DNA from: Vairimorpha ceranae
Taxonomy: Eukaryota > Microsporidia > Nosematidae
Assembly (NCBI RefSeq): GCF_000988165.1
Contig: NW_020169367.1
Span: 1-19,299, forward strand
Direction of reading: 5' to 3'
DNA: 19,299 bases
This document shows positions 1 to 9,608 of the stretch, one piece after another (position 1 is the stretch's first letter; each line of letters opens with the position of its first letter). The notes beneath the pieces are model-generated. The model was not told where the DNA came from and made no database searches. It saw only the letters and a list, made by a program, of their open reading frames with translations. A program made the position numbers and the translations under genes.

Positions 1-1053
1 AATTTCTTGGATTACATACATATAGCATTGTCTTTCTCGAAGATATAATGCTGGTTTTCTGAAGAATGAGTAATTAACAGAAAAAGATCCTCAATTTTGC
101 ATATGATTCGATTGGAAACTTAATTATAGAGAAAAAAAGTTTAACAATATGAGAATTATAAATTTTCATTGTTAATTTTCCTATTTATTTCGATATTCTA
201 TTTTTAATTTTTTATTATTGCGGTAATTTTCAAAATATTATCTCCCCCATGAGAGATATTACAACTGATCAACCTTTTTAGTATAATAATGAAGATATAA
301 AGTTTATTGAAACTTTTGAGGTTAAATTATTGGTGTTAATAACATTTAAAACATTAAAAAATTTGTATCAGTTAATATTAAAAAATTCTTAATAAATTTC
401 TGTATTTAGTCCTAATAATTTTAATCGAAAAAAAGAAGTTTTAGCACAGGTAAACCTTGTTATATACATCTAGTAAATATGTTTTTCAATTTTTTAAATT
501 ATCTTTGAATATATTAATGTCTTTCTTTAAATATATATGTATGTATAATATCGTACTAAATTCTGCTTGTTGTTATATGTTTGTAAAGGATTATATATTT
601 TTCAAACCACTACTTAATTATACATGTTGTAAAAATTATTACTATTGTTATTACAAAATGTTACTAATGGGCCTATGTACAATAACAGAATAATTATATA
701 TATATAATACAGAACAGACAAATTAATGAATCAAGATTTTTTTTAGTGTAAAAACAAACATTTGAAACAATAATTTCCTAAGAAAAATCATGGTCACCAA
801 TTTATATCATTGTAATTTATATGTATATTTGTCCTTTAGCGCATAAAATTTACTTACAATTGAAAAAAATATATAATATATTATAAATATGAGCTAACAG
901 AATATCATAGGTGCCAAAGTATGTATTTAAGCTAATAACAAAGTAATTAAAAAAATTCTTAAACTTGACTAGGAATTCTAAATAAATATCTAAAAAAATT
1001 ATTAGTCTATTTTATAATGTATATAAAAAGCATTAAAATATATGCTTATAAAT
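1..1053. other. AT-rich intergenic, nothing recognised
   Basis: Long A/T runs with stops in all frames. A 78-codon open frame at 457-693 consists almost only of Phe, Tyr, Cys, Leu and Lys, as expected from random AT-rich sequence, and is not called. No repeat shared with the rest of the window was found by eye. Confidence 0.6.
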
Positions 1054-1058
1054 AAGTT

Positions 1059-1361
1059 AGTCCGGTTTAGAAAATTGTGAAGAAAAGTTATGTTTATTTG
1101 AGAAGCTCCGTGAAAGTCTGTGTAAAGTCTTCTTGTTAATCCCATTGTTCATCATTCTTTTATGAGTAAAAATTCTATTTATAGTTTTTACTTAATTAAA
1201 GATTATATAAACAAACAATATAGGAATGCAGTATATTAAAGTTAAGCTAAAAGGAAAGCAAAAATACTGATCTACATTGAATACCCACTTATTTGTTTAA
1301 TCACACAAGAATTGATTCAACAAACAGTGACTGATGGTCATGTGTCAGCTGCATCATGACA
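1059..1361 (-). mobile_element. Solo LTR, copy 1 (303 bp)
   Basis: This 303-bp block is the inverted counterpart of 11523-11825. The two align end to end at about 90% identity by hand, with two 1-base indels, and the last 76 bp (1286-1361) are identical. On the plus strand it starts AGTCC and ends TGACA; the other copy starts TGTCA and ends GGACA, so the ancestral termini were TG...CA with a short TGTC/GACA inversion, typical of LTRs. It is flanked by a perfect 5-bp duplication, AAGTT at 1054-1058 and at 1362-1366. No gag/pol lies next to either copy, so both look like solo LTRs left by recombination. Strand is given relative to copy 2; the transcriptional sense is unknown. A short non-autonomous element with LTR-like ends is the alternative. 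Confidence 0.8.
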
Positions 1362-1450
1362 AAGTTCTTTTAATTTTCGTGATTATGAAGAACTTGAATA
1401 AAAAATTTATTTTTAGGTTCAGGTATATTTAAAAGATTTATGATTTTAAA

Positions 1451-1765
1451 ATAAATTCTTTGTATTCAAATGCCAGTGGTCCATAAAATTTTATTGTACA
1501 ATTTATTTTATATGTCTTTTAATTTATTTTTTAAAAAAAATCTATGGACCGATGCTTATAGAAAACTTATGAAAAAATTAATTTAATAAATTTTTCTATG
1601 TATTCAAATACTAGCGGTCCATAGATTTTTTATTACAAAATCTTTTATTGGGTACTACTTTAAAGATGTTTGTTAAATAAAAAATCTATGGACCGATGCT
1701 TATAGATAACTTATGAGAAAATTAATTTAAAAGATTAATAAATAAATTTCTATTTATTCATATAC
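1451..1765. repeat. Tandem ~138-bp repeat, each unit a hairpin
   Basis: Two full units and a partial third lie head to tail: about 1451-1586, about 1587-1735, then a fragment from 1741. Each begins with ATAAATT...TATTCAAAT. Within each unit a left arm reading GGTCCATA (1478-1485; 1617-1624) is complementary to a right arm reading TCTATGGACCGATGC (1541-1555; 1684-1698). In unit 2 the arms pair over about 18 bases (GCGGTCCATAGATTTTTTA against its complement). The tails GATGCTTATAGA-AACTTATGA are nearly identical. Arm conservation alongside a variable loop suggests a miniature inverted-repeat element or a structured satellite. No coding frame is conserved. Confidence 0.75.
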
Positions 1766-2112
1766 ATTTATATTTCTGGTGTATATGTAACATGTGTCGC
1801 ATTTGTTTGGTTTGAATAATTGTCTTGTCACAACTTTGTCTATATCTAGATAGTAAAACGTTTACTAAAATAAATACGATGAAAAACAAATGTTTTTATT
1901 ATAATAATAAAGAAATTTATATCCTCGAAATAACGTGTATTTATATTTTAACTTATTGTAGAAGATACAAATTATTTGCTCTTTTATGTGTACATTATTT
2001 TTACATAGGATAAGGGTTAAAAAATTATTTTAAAAAGCTACACCGCCTACACCGTCTTTAAAAAAGGCCTATACAATGTTATAAAATTAAATAAATAACC
2101 TTTTAAAAAATT
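1766..2112. other. Intergenic, weak open frame only
   Basis: An open stretch on the plus strand from about 1820 to 2013 lacks an ATG at its left end and shows no family resemblance, so it is not called. A short GC-richer direct repeat, CTACACCG/CCTACACCG, sits at 2038-2056. This interval is also the 3' flank of the minus-strand gene ending at 2113. Confidence 0.45.
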
Positions 2113-3453
2113 TTAATGTTGATCATTTTTTTTAAAATCATCCCTTAATTTTTTTAGTCTACTGTAAAATAAATTAAATCTTCTTTCAACAGAAAATATT
2201 AACCTGTTAATTTCATAAAATTTACAACAAGAAAAACTACAAAAAACGCTATCACTAACACGATGTAAATTATTGCAAATCAATTTAAAAATTAAAAGTT
2301 TTTGATACACGTCTGCATACTTGCTAAATTGATAACATGCTAGATTTAATGAATTTAAAAAATCTTCCTTATTTTTCTTTTTCACCGTATTAATTCTAAT
2401 TGCACTTATCGTATCTAAAAAACTTAAAAGATTTCTTAGAGAAAGAATTGATTTTTGTTTCAGGTCATCAGAAAGATTAGATATTTCAAGTTTCTTAATA
2501 AATTGCGGCATTTGATCTTTAATATCAAGTTTATAAAACTTTTTAAAGTACTCTTCAGTGTTCTTGTATTTATCAAAAAGTTCGCGCTCGCTAGCTGTAA
2601 ATTGACTTTTTAGAGTTGTTTTACTAGTCTTTATTCTTCTTTTAGACTTTGAAGCCTTTTCACTACTATTTGTTTGTATATTAGATACTTTGTTAGTTTT
2701 TAATTTTTTCATTTTATCTTTTACGTTTTTATCATCCTGGTAAGAATTATTAAAAGAATAACTACTTTCAGGGTTATTAATCGTAGAAGAAACACCAACA
2801 TTTAATGGAGCATCTGTATGAACAGCACTTGGTTCATTTATATCATAATTTGTCACTAAATGGTTATTTTGATGGTCCAATAAAATCAAATCATTATAAT
2901 TTTTCTGCAAAAAAGTTTTGTTTTCTGAATTACCATATTGCTCTTGTATTAAATCATTTTGATTTTTTTGTAATAATAAATTAGTTTCATTATTCCAAAA
3001 TCTATGTAAATAAGAATGCTCTGATGTATCAGTTCTACTACTGGTTGAAGTTTTGAGACGTTTTGTGTCATTTCTTGATTCTTCTGACGCACAATATTGC
3101 TCTTTAGATACATTAGTAATAGATGTACTTCTTGTGCAACTGTGTGCCATCAAATCATTCGCTGCGGTTGTTGAGGAAGAAAAATTAAATAAATCATAAT
3201 CAACATATTTTAATCGTCTATTTAAATCTTTACCTGTACAATCTGTTAATAAATTAGAACTTAATTGATTATCATTCATATATTCATCTTCTGTTTTAGT
3301 CGATTCTTGAGTCTTTTGTTGTATATCTTCTTTTTCACATAATTCTATACTTTCAAAAACTCTTGAAAAATCCATTGTATTTTCTAGATCTACTAAAAAA
3401 TTAAAATCTAATATTTGTGTTGAACAAAAAATTTGCTGTAACCAAAATAACAT
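2113..3453 (-). CDS. Hypothetical 446-residue basic protein
   Basis: I do not recognise a family. The frame is uninterrupted over 1.34 kb in sequence where random frames rarely exceed 60 codons, so it is very probably a real gene. Residues 30-285 are low-complexity and probably disordered, rich in Ser, Thr, Asn, Asp and Gln. Basic clusters at 130-134 (KRLK), 246-255 (KDKMKKLKTN) and 269-278 (KSKRRIKTSK) look like nuclear localisation signals. Residues 286-446 are predicted helical and charged, with a cysteine cluster at 405-410 (CSFSCC). A decapeptide-like unit, LQKN[QY]NDLI, occurs at 161-169 and 182-190. The called start is the first ATG, preceded by A/T-rich AAATTTT-like sequence; Met27 (MDFSRVFES) is a credible alternative, since residues 1-26 are hydrophobic and unlike the rest. 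A nuclear DNA- or RNA-associated role is inference from composition only. Confidence 0.85.
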   Translation of the reverse strand: MLFWLQQIFCSTQILDFNFLVDLENTMDFSRVFESIELCEKEDIQQKTQESTKTEDEYMNDNQLSSNLLTDCTGKDLNRRLKYVDYDLFNFSSSTTAANDLMAHSCTRSTSITNVSKEQYCASEESRNDTKRLKTSTSSRTDTSEHSYLHRFWNNETNLLLQKNQNDLIQEQYGNSENKTFLQKNYNDLILLDHQNNHLVTNYDINEPSAVHTDAPLNVGVSSTINNPESSYSFNNSYQDDKNVKDKMKKLKTNKVSNIQTNSSEKASKSKRRIKTSKTTLKSQFTASERELFDKYKNTEEYFKKFYKLDIKDQMPQFIKKLEISNLSDDLKQKSILSLRNLLSFLDTISAIRINTVKKKNKEDFLNSLNLACYQFSKYADVYQKLLIFKLICNNLHRVSDSVFCSFSCCKFYEINRLIFSVERRFNLFYSRLKKLRDDFKKNDQH

Positions 3454-4320
3454 TTTAAGGCTAAAAAATTTTTAAAATTTATCTAAATTTAAAATTAAAA
3501 TATTACTCTGTGTTAAATTAAGATATGATAGAATAAATTAATATATTGCACCTCATTACGATCAAAAAAATTAATTATTAAAAAAAATATTAATTAAACT
3601 AATTAAAAATTTATAATGATAAAGAGAAAATTCTAACTGAAATATTTTACAGTGAAAAAAATAATGACAGGAATATAAACAAATAAATAAAGAACAAATA
3701 ATTTAATAGCAATAGGAACTTGGGTCAAAAGGTGCTAGTTCTGGACATAAGTTTATACAGACTGAGCTTTCAAGAAAAATGCTTTTAAGTTAAAGCTGTA
3801 TTTTATTAATAACATTTTTTGATTATAAGTTTGGCGTGCTCCAAGGAAATACGACTAGTCATAAAGTAATACTCTAATGGTCTTCAGACTTTATCATTGC
3901 CGTCTGTTCCTTGCAGGATTTTAAAACAAGTAAAATTTTTATTTAATAATTTATTAGTGCTTTTCTTTACAAAAGGCGTGCGTTAAAATTTAAAATTACT
4001 TAAATAAAATTAACATGTGGTTGTAATACAACAATAACATTAAACTTACAAAAAAACATTTACTTGTTACTATCTTTATTCATTAAAGGTAATGGTTGGG
4101 TTAAAGAAGAATTAGATTTCTTATTTAACATTACTTATTAATTTAACCTGATTAAATACTTTTATTTTCAATCTGAGACTTTTGTGCTTCAAAGTTTTAT
4201 TTAAAATTCGAATGTTTCACTATAAACCTAATTATTGAGTAATTATTATCTGTTACCAGTGACTTAACTTTAAAAAAAATTGACTTATCTACTTAGAGAA
4301 GCTTTGGCAATTTATACATT
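3454..4320. other. Intergenic with a coding-like patch
   Basis: Mostly A/T runs. The segment 3720-3990 is GC-richer and gives fairly long open stretches on both strands (for example minus strand about 3730-3840), which may be a worn gene or repeat, but no motif allowed assignment. An 11-base match, TGGGTCAAAAG at 3720-3730, is the inverse of 5329-5339 beyond the Merlin element; see rejected items. Confidence 0.4.
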
Positions 4321-5309
4321 AAAAAATGAGGTCATTCTTTTTTTATTTTTAGTCCCAAAAAGTAGGTTTTGAAATGATGAGAAGAAAGAAATAATAGAGC
4401 AAATTTTTATTATTTAAGTTTTGATTAAATAAAAGTTTCATACAATCAGTTAATGAATGTCGTTTATAGTTTTTAACAAGCTTATATCTTACTAAATATG
4501 GATTAATTAATTTTCTTTTCATACATTTATATAAAACGAAAGCTTTTACTGCGGACCAGCTACCTTCAATAGTGTTGGTATGCATTACTGTATTTGGATA
4601 TTTAAACCATTTTCTGTTGTTTATCGTTTTATGTTCAAAGCCTTTTTTTTCTAGATCATAATAACCTTTCCAACAATCGCTGTAAACGATTGTTTCCTGT
4701 TTTACATGTTTTTTAATTTTCATTTGCCAGGTAAATTTTGTTCTTTCGTTTACTTGGAAAAGCAGAACTTGTTTTAAACTATTCCTTTCTACCATGCCAA
4801 AACCCAGACACCATCAATGAGAAGGTACCTATTATATGTTCTTTTTTTCCATCTTAGTTTCATCAACCTCAATTATTTCATCTTTATTACCTATAATTTA
4901 CTTAACATTCTTATAAAAATTTTAACTAAAATTTTAGAAATCTTCTTCAAAGCACAATAAATAGTCTTTATATTAACTTTTAGTACATAAGAAATACATT
5001 TCTTTGGTGTTTTGACTAACCAAAGTTCAACATTTATAAGAAATCTATATTTAGAGCTATGTAAACCTGTAAAAAATGTGCCTTTCCACACAAATATTTG
5101 CTTTCTGTAAAATGGAGATGCTTTATTCTTACATCTTACAAATTCTTGGTTCTTACGTTTTATAATGCTTACAGGTTCTTTATACTTATAACATACATTT
5201 TCTTCAATTATTTTTCACTTTTTGAAAATTTGCTCCTTTATTTCTTTTTTTCTCATCATTTAAAAATTCATTTTTTTGTAGCTAAAAAAAGAATGAGCTC
5301 ATTTTTTTT
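4321..5309 (-). mobile_element. Merlin/ISXO2-like DNA transposon, degenerate
   Basis: An inactive transposase reading on the minus strand is bracketed by inverted repeats. The left end at 4321-4348 and the right end at 5283-5309 share, in inverted sense, an A-run followed by ATGAG(G/C)TCATTC and seven T, with one mismatch in about 25 bases. The core TGAG-CTCA is itself nearly palindromic. The transposase stop codon lies just inside the left end, as expected for a compact ~1-kb element. No 8-9-bp target duplication of the Merlin type could be seen, so the exact outer limits are uncertain. Merlin elements are the eukaryotic relatives of bacterial IS1016/ISXO2 (IS1595 group). Confidence 0.65.
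4349..5259 (-). pseudogene. ISXO2-like (Merlin) transposase pseudogene
   Basis: A near full-length DDE transposase can be followed in pieces over about 300 codons, the usual size. It starts at the double ATG at 5259/5256. The zinc-ribbon region is damaged: family CPKC- and C...C-type pairs read VCYKYKEP and RCKNKAS. Next come WKGTFF at about 5080, the EVDETK block with the first catalytic Asp (4862-4864), YSDCW with the second Asp (4676-4678), and HTNTIEGSW with Glu at 4565-4567. So the three acidic positions survive. Breaks are an in-frame TGA at 5215-5217, a frameshift near 4890, and TAA/TAG/TGA between 4814 and 4834. The longest clean remnant is 148 codons (4349-4795), starting at GMVERNS, equivalent to the family's GGVER. 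The motif match is strong; inactivity is certain unless the breaks are sequencing errors. Confidence 0.88.
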
Positions 5310-7467
5310 GGGTAGGAGGGGCAAAACGACTTTTGACCCAGAAACTTTAATCATAATGAGTATGGGCATTTTTTATTTTTATTACAATGAAATATGCGAA
5401 AAGTAAATTTTTATTAACTAAGACATACTTATATAGTGTAACACACACTTGTAAAAAAAACATATTAGCATACATTCAATTTTATTTCTGTTTTAAATGG
5501 GATATATCCAGGGCTGTTTTGTATTAAATCATTAACCTTTTAAAAATATTAGGGTTAATATTCTATTTACTTACTGAAACAAAATTTCAAATTTTAAATA
5601 TCTTGACAAAAAAATCATAAAAGACATTATGATTGTACATATATTATAAAAGATAATAAAATTAAAAGTCTAATAAATTAAGGTGCTAAAGAGAAGCAAA
5701 AAAATTTAACAATTGACGTCAAGATATACATTAAATATAAAAAAGTGTGAAAAAAAAGCTTATTGTATATTGAATCACTAGAAACTTTAACTAGGCACTG
5801 TTAAATAAAACATCCTATAATTAATTAATATTTATGTACTAAGATTTGAGTTGTATCTTTCGCTAAATTTAAGTTTTATATTTAAAGATACAGTTTATAC
5901 TCAATAAGAAGATTTTTATATATGATAAAGTCAACGAAAAATAATTCGCAAAAATGACAAAAAAATTAGCATGATCAACTAATTTGAAAAGTTAACATTT
6001 ATTTTTTTTTAGTTTAATGACAGTAAAGATATTTTGTTAATTACTCTTTCGAAAAAATTTAAGAATTTTAATAGATAGTCTCGTTTTTTGTGGAAAATCG
6101 TAAACAAAGAAAATATTTAATTAATATAAATTAAAGCACTTGCGTGGTAAAATTTTAAATATTTATTAAAAAAATATAGTACAAAGTTTTTGTTTTTTAA
6201 TCAAAGCTATTAATATTTACCGGATATTACTTATTTAAAACAATTCTGTTTAATTCAGTATAAATTTATTAAATGTTTTGATAGCATTTTTTTATTTATC
6301 TTAAAATAATGTTTATCTTTAGAATTGTTTTCATACAAATTTTATTTTTTTAAAATAGTAAACATAAATTGAAGACGAAGTATTATTTTTTACGGTAAAA
6401 ACACAACTTAATTTTAATATCAAATATTCTTTTTTGTTTGTATCAATAATATTTTTATTGGTTTTGCTTTCTTCCTGCAGCGGTTAGAAAATTATTAAAA
6501 TTTTTAAAATGAAATATTATAATTCCTTGGCAGTTTAGATTAATATTTTTTTAAAAAAAGTCTTATATGAAATATTAAAATTTATAAAGCAAAACACAAT
6601 TTACGCACTTTAAAATATTTTAGAAAACGTGATGTCATGCCCTTAATAACTTACCATCAGTAACCAATGAAAAGATATTTTAATCAAAATATAAGTATTG
6701 GTTCTCCCCGTGACATTGAAAACTTTATATTAGTTATAAAGGCATTTAAAGAAAAATTAAAATAAAATATTTTCTCTATGAAAGCTTTTTATAAAAACGT
6801 ATCTATATACCTTTCATTTCCAGAAAGTTGCACCATCCCTCATAAACACAGCACAAGGAAAGTGTAATTTTACACTAGACTTACTTTTTTAAAATTATTT
6901 ATATAGCTTTTGTTGAGCAAATTTATAGTAGGTTTTTATATTATAAATATAAAAAAAGCAACCACTTTATATATCATTACTAGAAATTAAAGCATTTGGA
7001 AAAAAATTTTGTCCAATATTCTTACGTGTCAAAAACAAGCAACAATAACTAAATTTTTTTGCTTTTCTAAGAAAAGCTGAAAATAAAAAGTTATAAATTA
7101 TTGTATTTTACAAGATAAATTTTTTTTACTTTATCTATAGTAAAAAAATATATTTTTTCGAAAATTTTATTTTAGATATAGAATTATACATGACAATCTT
7201 AAGCTTTGAAAAAAAATTATTTAATTAATAATGTCCAAATAAAACTAATTTTGCTAAATTTGTTATATAATTGATAGGGACATATAAAAACTTAAAAGTT
7301 AAATTTCAATTGTGTTTACGTTATTTTTTATATAACATATAACAAATCATCAAACATTATTTTTTTGATATCTGTTAAAAGAAGACAGATTGAATGATTA
7401 TTGTGGTATTATTTACCACATAAACTAATGAATAGGAACTTTCTTATAGATGTAATACATTTAATTT
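5310..7467. other. Gene-free AT-rich stretch
   Basis: More than 2 kb with no open frame beyond chance and no recognisable coding ghost. Slightly GC-richer patches occur at 6600-6720 and 6790-6870 but gave no motif. The plus-strand open frame 5098-5406, which begins inside the Merlin element, is the antisense of its transposase plus flank and is not a gene. Confidence 0.5.
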
Positions 7468-7749
7468 TCTAAAAGATTATTGCCTGCTGCGGTAAATCAA
7501 CAAAAAACGACACACTGGCTATAAAAACTTCTTAAAGAAAATATTAAATGGAATATCTTAATCTCAATAAGTTTGCCTGCAAGAATTTAAATGGTTTGGG
7601 ATACAAAGGCAGTAGCAGTTACAAAACTTGCTTATAAACATTCTCATCTCTTATGTTGTAAGAGGTTACCCACAGGTGCGCCCTTCGTGGAGAATTATCT
7701 TAGTTCCAATTACATACATGCCTGAATTATTAAAGCTATAAAATACTAA
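7468..7749 (+). pseudogene. Decayed coding relic, family unknown
   Basis: One reading frame runs 94 codons with only three internal stops and a composition unlike the AT-rich surroundings: it uses Trp, Pro, Ala, Val, His and Gly codons freely. Recognisable-looking protein segments include LPAAVNQQKTTHWL, then KLLKENIKW, then MVWDTKAVAVTKLAYKHSH and KRLPTGAPFVENYLSSNYI. The stops fall near 7516-7518, 7591-7593 and 7705-7707. I could not place it in a family; a fragment of a retrotransposon or a dead cellular gene are both possible. It ends about 260 bp upstream of the 384-residue gene on the same strand and is not part of it. Confidence 0.5.
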
Positions 7750-7940
7750 ATGTATCAAAAAAGCTTTTACTTATTTTTTCAAAAGATTAAAATTTACCGT
7801 CATAATGCCACAAAAAATAAAAAGCAGGAAAAAAGGATTTTCAATTATGATGTTTATTAAATCTATGAAGAAAGGGATATTATGAAAAATATTTAAAAAA
7901 ATTAATTAATATTTTAATTAATTTTGTTAAAAACATATGT

Positions 7941-7960
7941 GTGACCACACCACAGGTCAC
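7941..7960. promoter_or_regulatory. GC-rich dyad upstream of the 8013 gene
   Basis: GTGACC (7941-7946) and GGTCAC (7955-7960) form a perfect 6-bp inverted repeat around the 8-base spacer ACACCACA. It lies about 52 bp before the ATG at 8013 in otherwise almost pure A/T. The position and dyad symmetry suggest a protein-binding site or a short hairpin in the 5' region. Function is inference; an isolated chance palindrome cannot be excluded. Confidence 0.4.
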
Positions 7961-8012
7961 AAGACAATTTATATTTTTAAATTAAATTTTTTATAAATAT
8001 TAAAAAATAAAA

Positions 8013-9167
8013 ATGCCCATGAACAAATTAAATGTATTATTTAAGATATCTTACATTTATTCATTAAAAATAATTTCAGTAGTTCCACAAACACATAAAA
8101 TGTATGATATTGATTTAAAAAGTACTTCACCAGCAAACTATGACTTTTATATAAAAAACTATTACTCATCTAACGATAATATTTTAACTATTACGGAAGT
8201 CAAATCACCGCACTCTGATATTCCCGGATTTGTTTGTATTCATTCTAATCAGACAACTAATACGTACACTAAAAACTTATATTGCTTTTCAAAAGATTTT
8301 ACAGACACTGATCAGATATTTCACGAATTTGATTTTATTACTCCCTTAAGACTAAACAATATTCTTTACATACACATCGATTCAATGTTGTTCAATAATG
8401 CTCTTGAAGTTCAATATAGTATTGTAGTCAAAAAAATTACTGAAAATGTTAGTAATATAGGTTTAAAAATGCAAAATATTTTTACAGAATTTGTATTGTT
8501 AAACAAGGCGAAAACAATTTCATTGTCTTGTCAACTTCTTGACGGATTAACAAATAAGTCTGCATCAAGAATTATGCATTCATTAGAAAACAAAGATTAC
8601 ATTTTAGCATTTTTTGATAGAGACTATGATAAGATCATTAGTTTTCTAAAAGAATTTATTTTGTTATTAGAAGAAAGTAATGAATTTTTACAATATGATC
8701 TACATGTGTTTTTAAAAAATTTTATAAAAAATAATTTAAATACGTTTTGGAAAAATGAATTTGTGCACTCTGGTATAGGTTTTGATGCTTTCAAAAATTA
8801 TAATTTATACAATTGCTTTTTTAAAGATATAGCTAACTTATTTTGTTTAACTGAGAATCCAAATCACAAATTTGAACTTAATGATTATGATCAATGTATC
8901 AAATCACTTTCTGGCTATCCACTAGTGGTTGTTTTTGTTCACTTTAAAGAAGACGTCGATGAAAAAAATTTAGAGTGTTTCGCTTACAGCAAAAAGAAAA
9001 ATAAGTTAGACTTTAAACTAATGATTGATTCAAAAAAAAGAAGAATTTTTTTTATGTTTGACTTACGATATTTAAAAAAATCTAATATTACACAAGTAGA
9101 TTGCATAGTTAAAACCCCTAAAAAACATTATGAAGCATTTGATATTGATTTAATTGAATACTTATAA
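8013..9167 (+). CDS. Hypothetical 384-residue protein, possible signal peptide
   Basis: An uninterrupted 385-codon frame in a region where noncoding frames are short, so a real gene, but no family is recognised. Residues 7-24 (around VLFKISYIYSLKIISVV) are moderately hydrophobic after a basic start and could be a signal peptide or anchor. The rest is mixed: a possible beta-rich segment at 55-145, a largely helical middle at 150-250 (LLLEESNEFLQYDLHVFLKNF), and a C-terminal portion at 300-384 with alternating hydrophobic strands (PLVVVFVHF, RRIFFMFDLRYL). Eight cysteines are spread along it. ATG8013 is taken as the start, but Met3 two codons later, or Met30 (MYDIDLKST) if the hydrophobic N-terminus is not used, are alternatives. 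Upstream lie a TTTTATAAATATT stretch and the dyad at 7941-7960. The stop codon overlaps an AATAAA at 9166-9171. A secreted or membrane role is only a suggestion. Confidence 0.85.
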   Translation: MPMNKLNVLFKISYIYSLKIISVVPQTHKMYDIDLKSTSPANYDFYIKNYYSSNDNILTITEVKSPHSDIPGFVCIHSNQTTNTYTKNLYCFSKDFTDTDQIFHEFDFITPLRLNNILYIHIDSMLFNNALEVQYSIVVKKITENVSNIGLKMQNIFTEFVLLNKAKTISLSCQLLDGLTNKSASRIMHSLENKDYILAFFDRDYDKIISFLKEFILLLEESNEFLQYDLHVFLKNFIKNNLNTFWKNEFVHSGIGFDAFKNYNLYNCFFKDIANLFCLTENPNHKFELNDYDQCIKSLSGYPLVVVFVHFKEDVDEKNLECFAYSKKKNKLDFKLMIDSKKRRIFFMFDLRYLKKSNITQVDCIVKTPKKHYEAFDIDLIEYL

Positions 9168-9171
9168 TAAA
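9166..9171 (+). promoter_or_regulatory. AATAAA overlapping the stop codon
   Basis: The hexamer AATAAA begins within the TAA stop of the 384-residue gene, and a second in-frame TAA follows directly. Poly(A) signals overlapping stop codons are known in compact microsporidian genes. In such AT-rich sequence the hexamer is also common by chance. Confidence 0.3.
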
Positions 9172-9392
9172 ATTTTAAGTAAGATGTCTTTTTTATTTTT
9201 TATATCAGAGAATAATATTTTGCGTCATTACACTTTCTAAATAAAGTTTGAATGGTAAAAATATTAGTTTGTATTTAAAAAAATTTAAAAATATTTAATT
9301 CTTGCAAATAATAATCTACAGTAATACGCTTATTAAAACTTTAACGTTTATTTAGATAAATTCAAAATTAACTGTTTCTAAAAATAAAACTC

Positions 9393-9608
9393 TATTGCTT
9401 TGGCATTCCTAAGCTCACACTACACTAAAAAGCAGGCAAAATACTTATGTTAGAGGTAAAAAACTTTACTTCGAAGAATTACAGGCTTGTAGCTTTATAA
9501 AGCATTAAACATACACCGTTAAGCATGTAAAACGAAGTTAAGCTAGCGCATTATTATATATAAATATGGTCAGTAGGGTTAAATATATGCACTAAGATGT
9601 GTGCATAA
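9393..9608 (+). pseudogene. Possible decayed coding relic, unknown
   Basis: A 72-codon frame with four internal stops reads in a protein-like manner (FGIPKLTLH, KAGKILMLEVKNFTSKNYR, NEVKLAHYYI, WSVGLNICTKMCA) and is GC-richer than its flanks. No family was recognised and conservation cannot be tested here. It may be chance; the case is weaker than for 7468-7749. Confidence 0.28.

Noticed and set aside
457..693. 78-codon open frame, plus strand
   Set aside because: Composition is almost only Phe, Tyr, Cys, Leu, Lys and Met, as random AT-rich DNA gives; no motif and no upstream signal.
1825..2013. 62-codon open frame, plus strand
   Set aside because: No ATG at the start, no recognisable domain, and it lies between a repeat array and the 3' end of an opposing gene.
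3720..5339. Inverted match TGGGTCAAAAG (3720-3730 against 5329-5339) as outer ends of the Merlin element
   Set aside because: Only 11 bases, no target duplication, and it would put 600 bp of unrelated sequence beyond the transposase; the 25-bp inverted repeat at 4321/5309 fits better.
5098..5406. 102-codon plus-strand frame
   Set aside because: It is mostly antisense to the ISXO2-like transposase and runs out through the element's right end.
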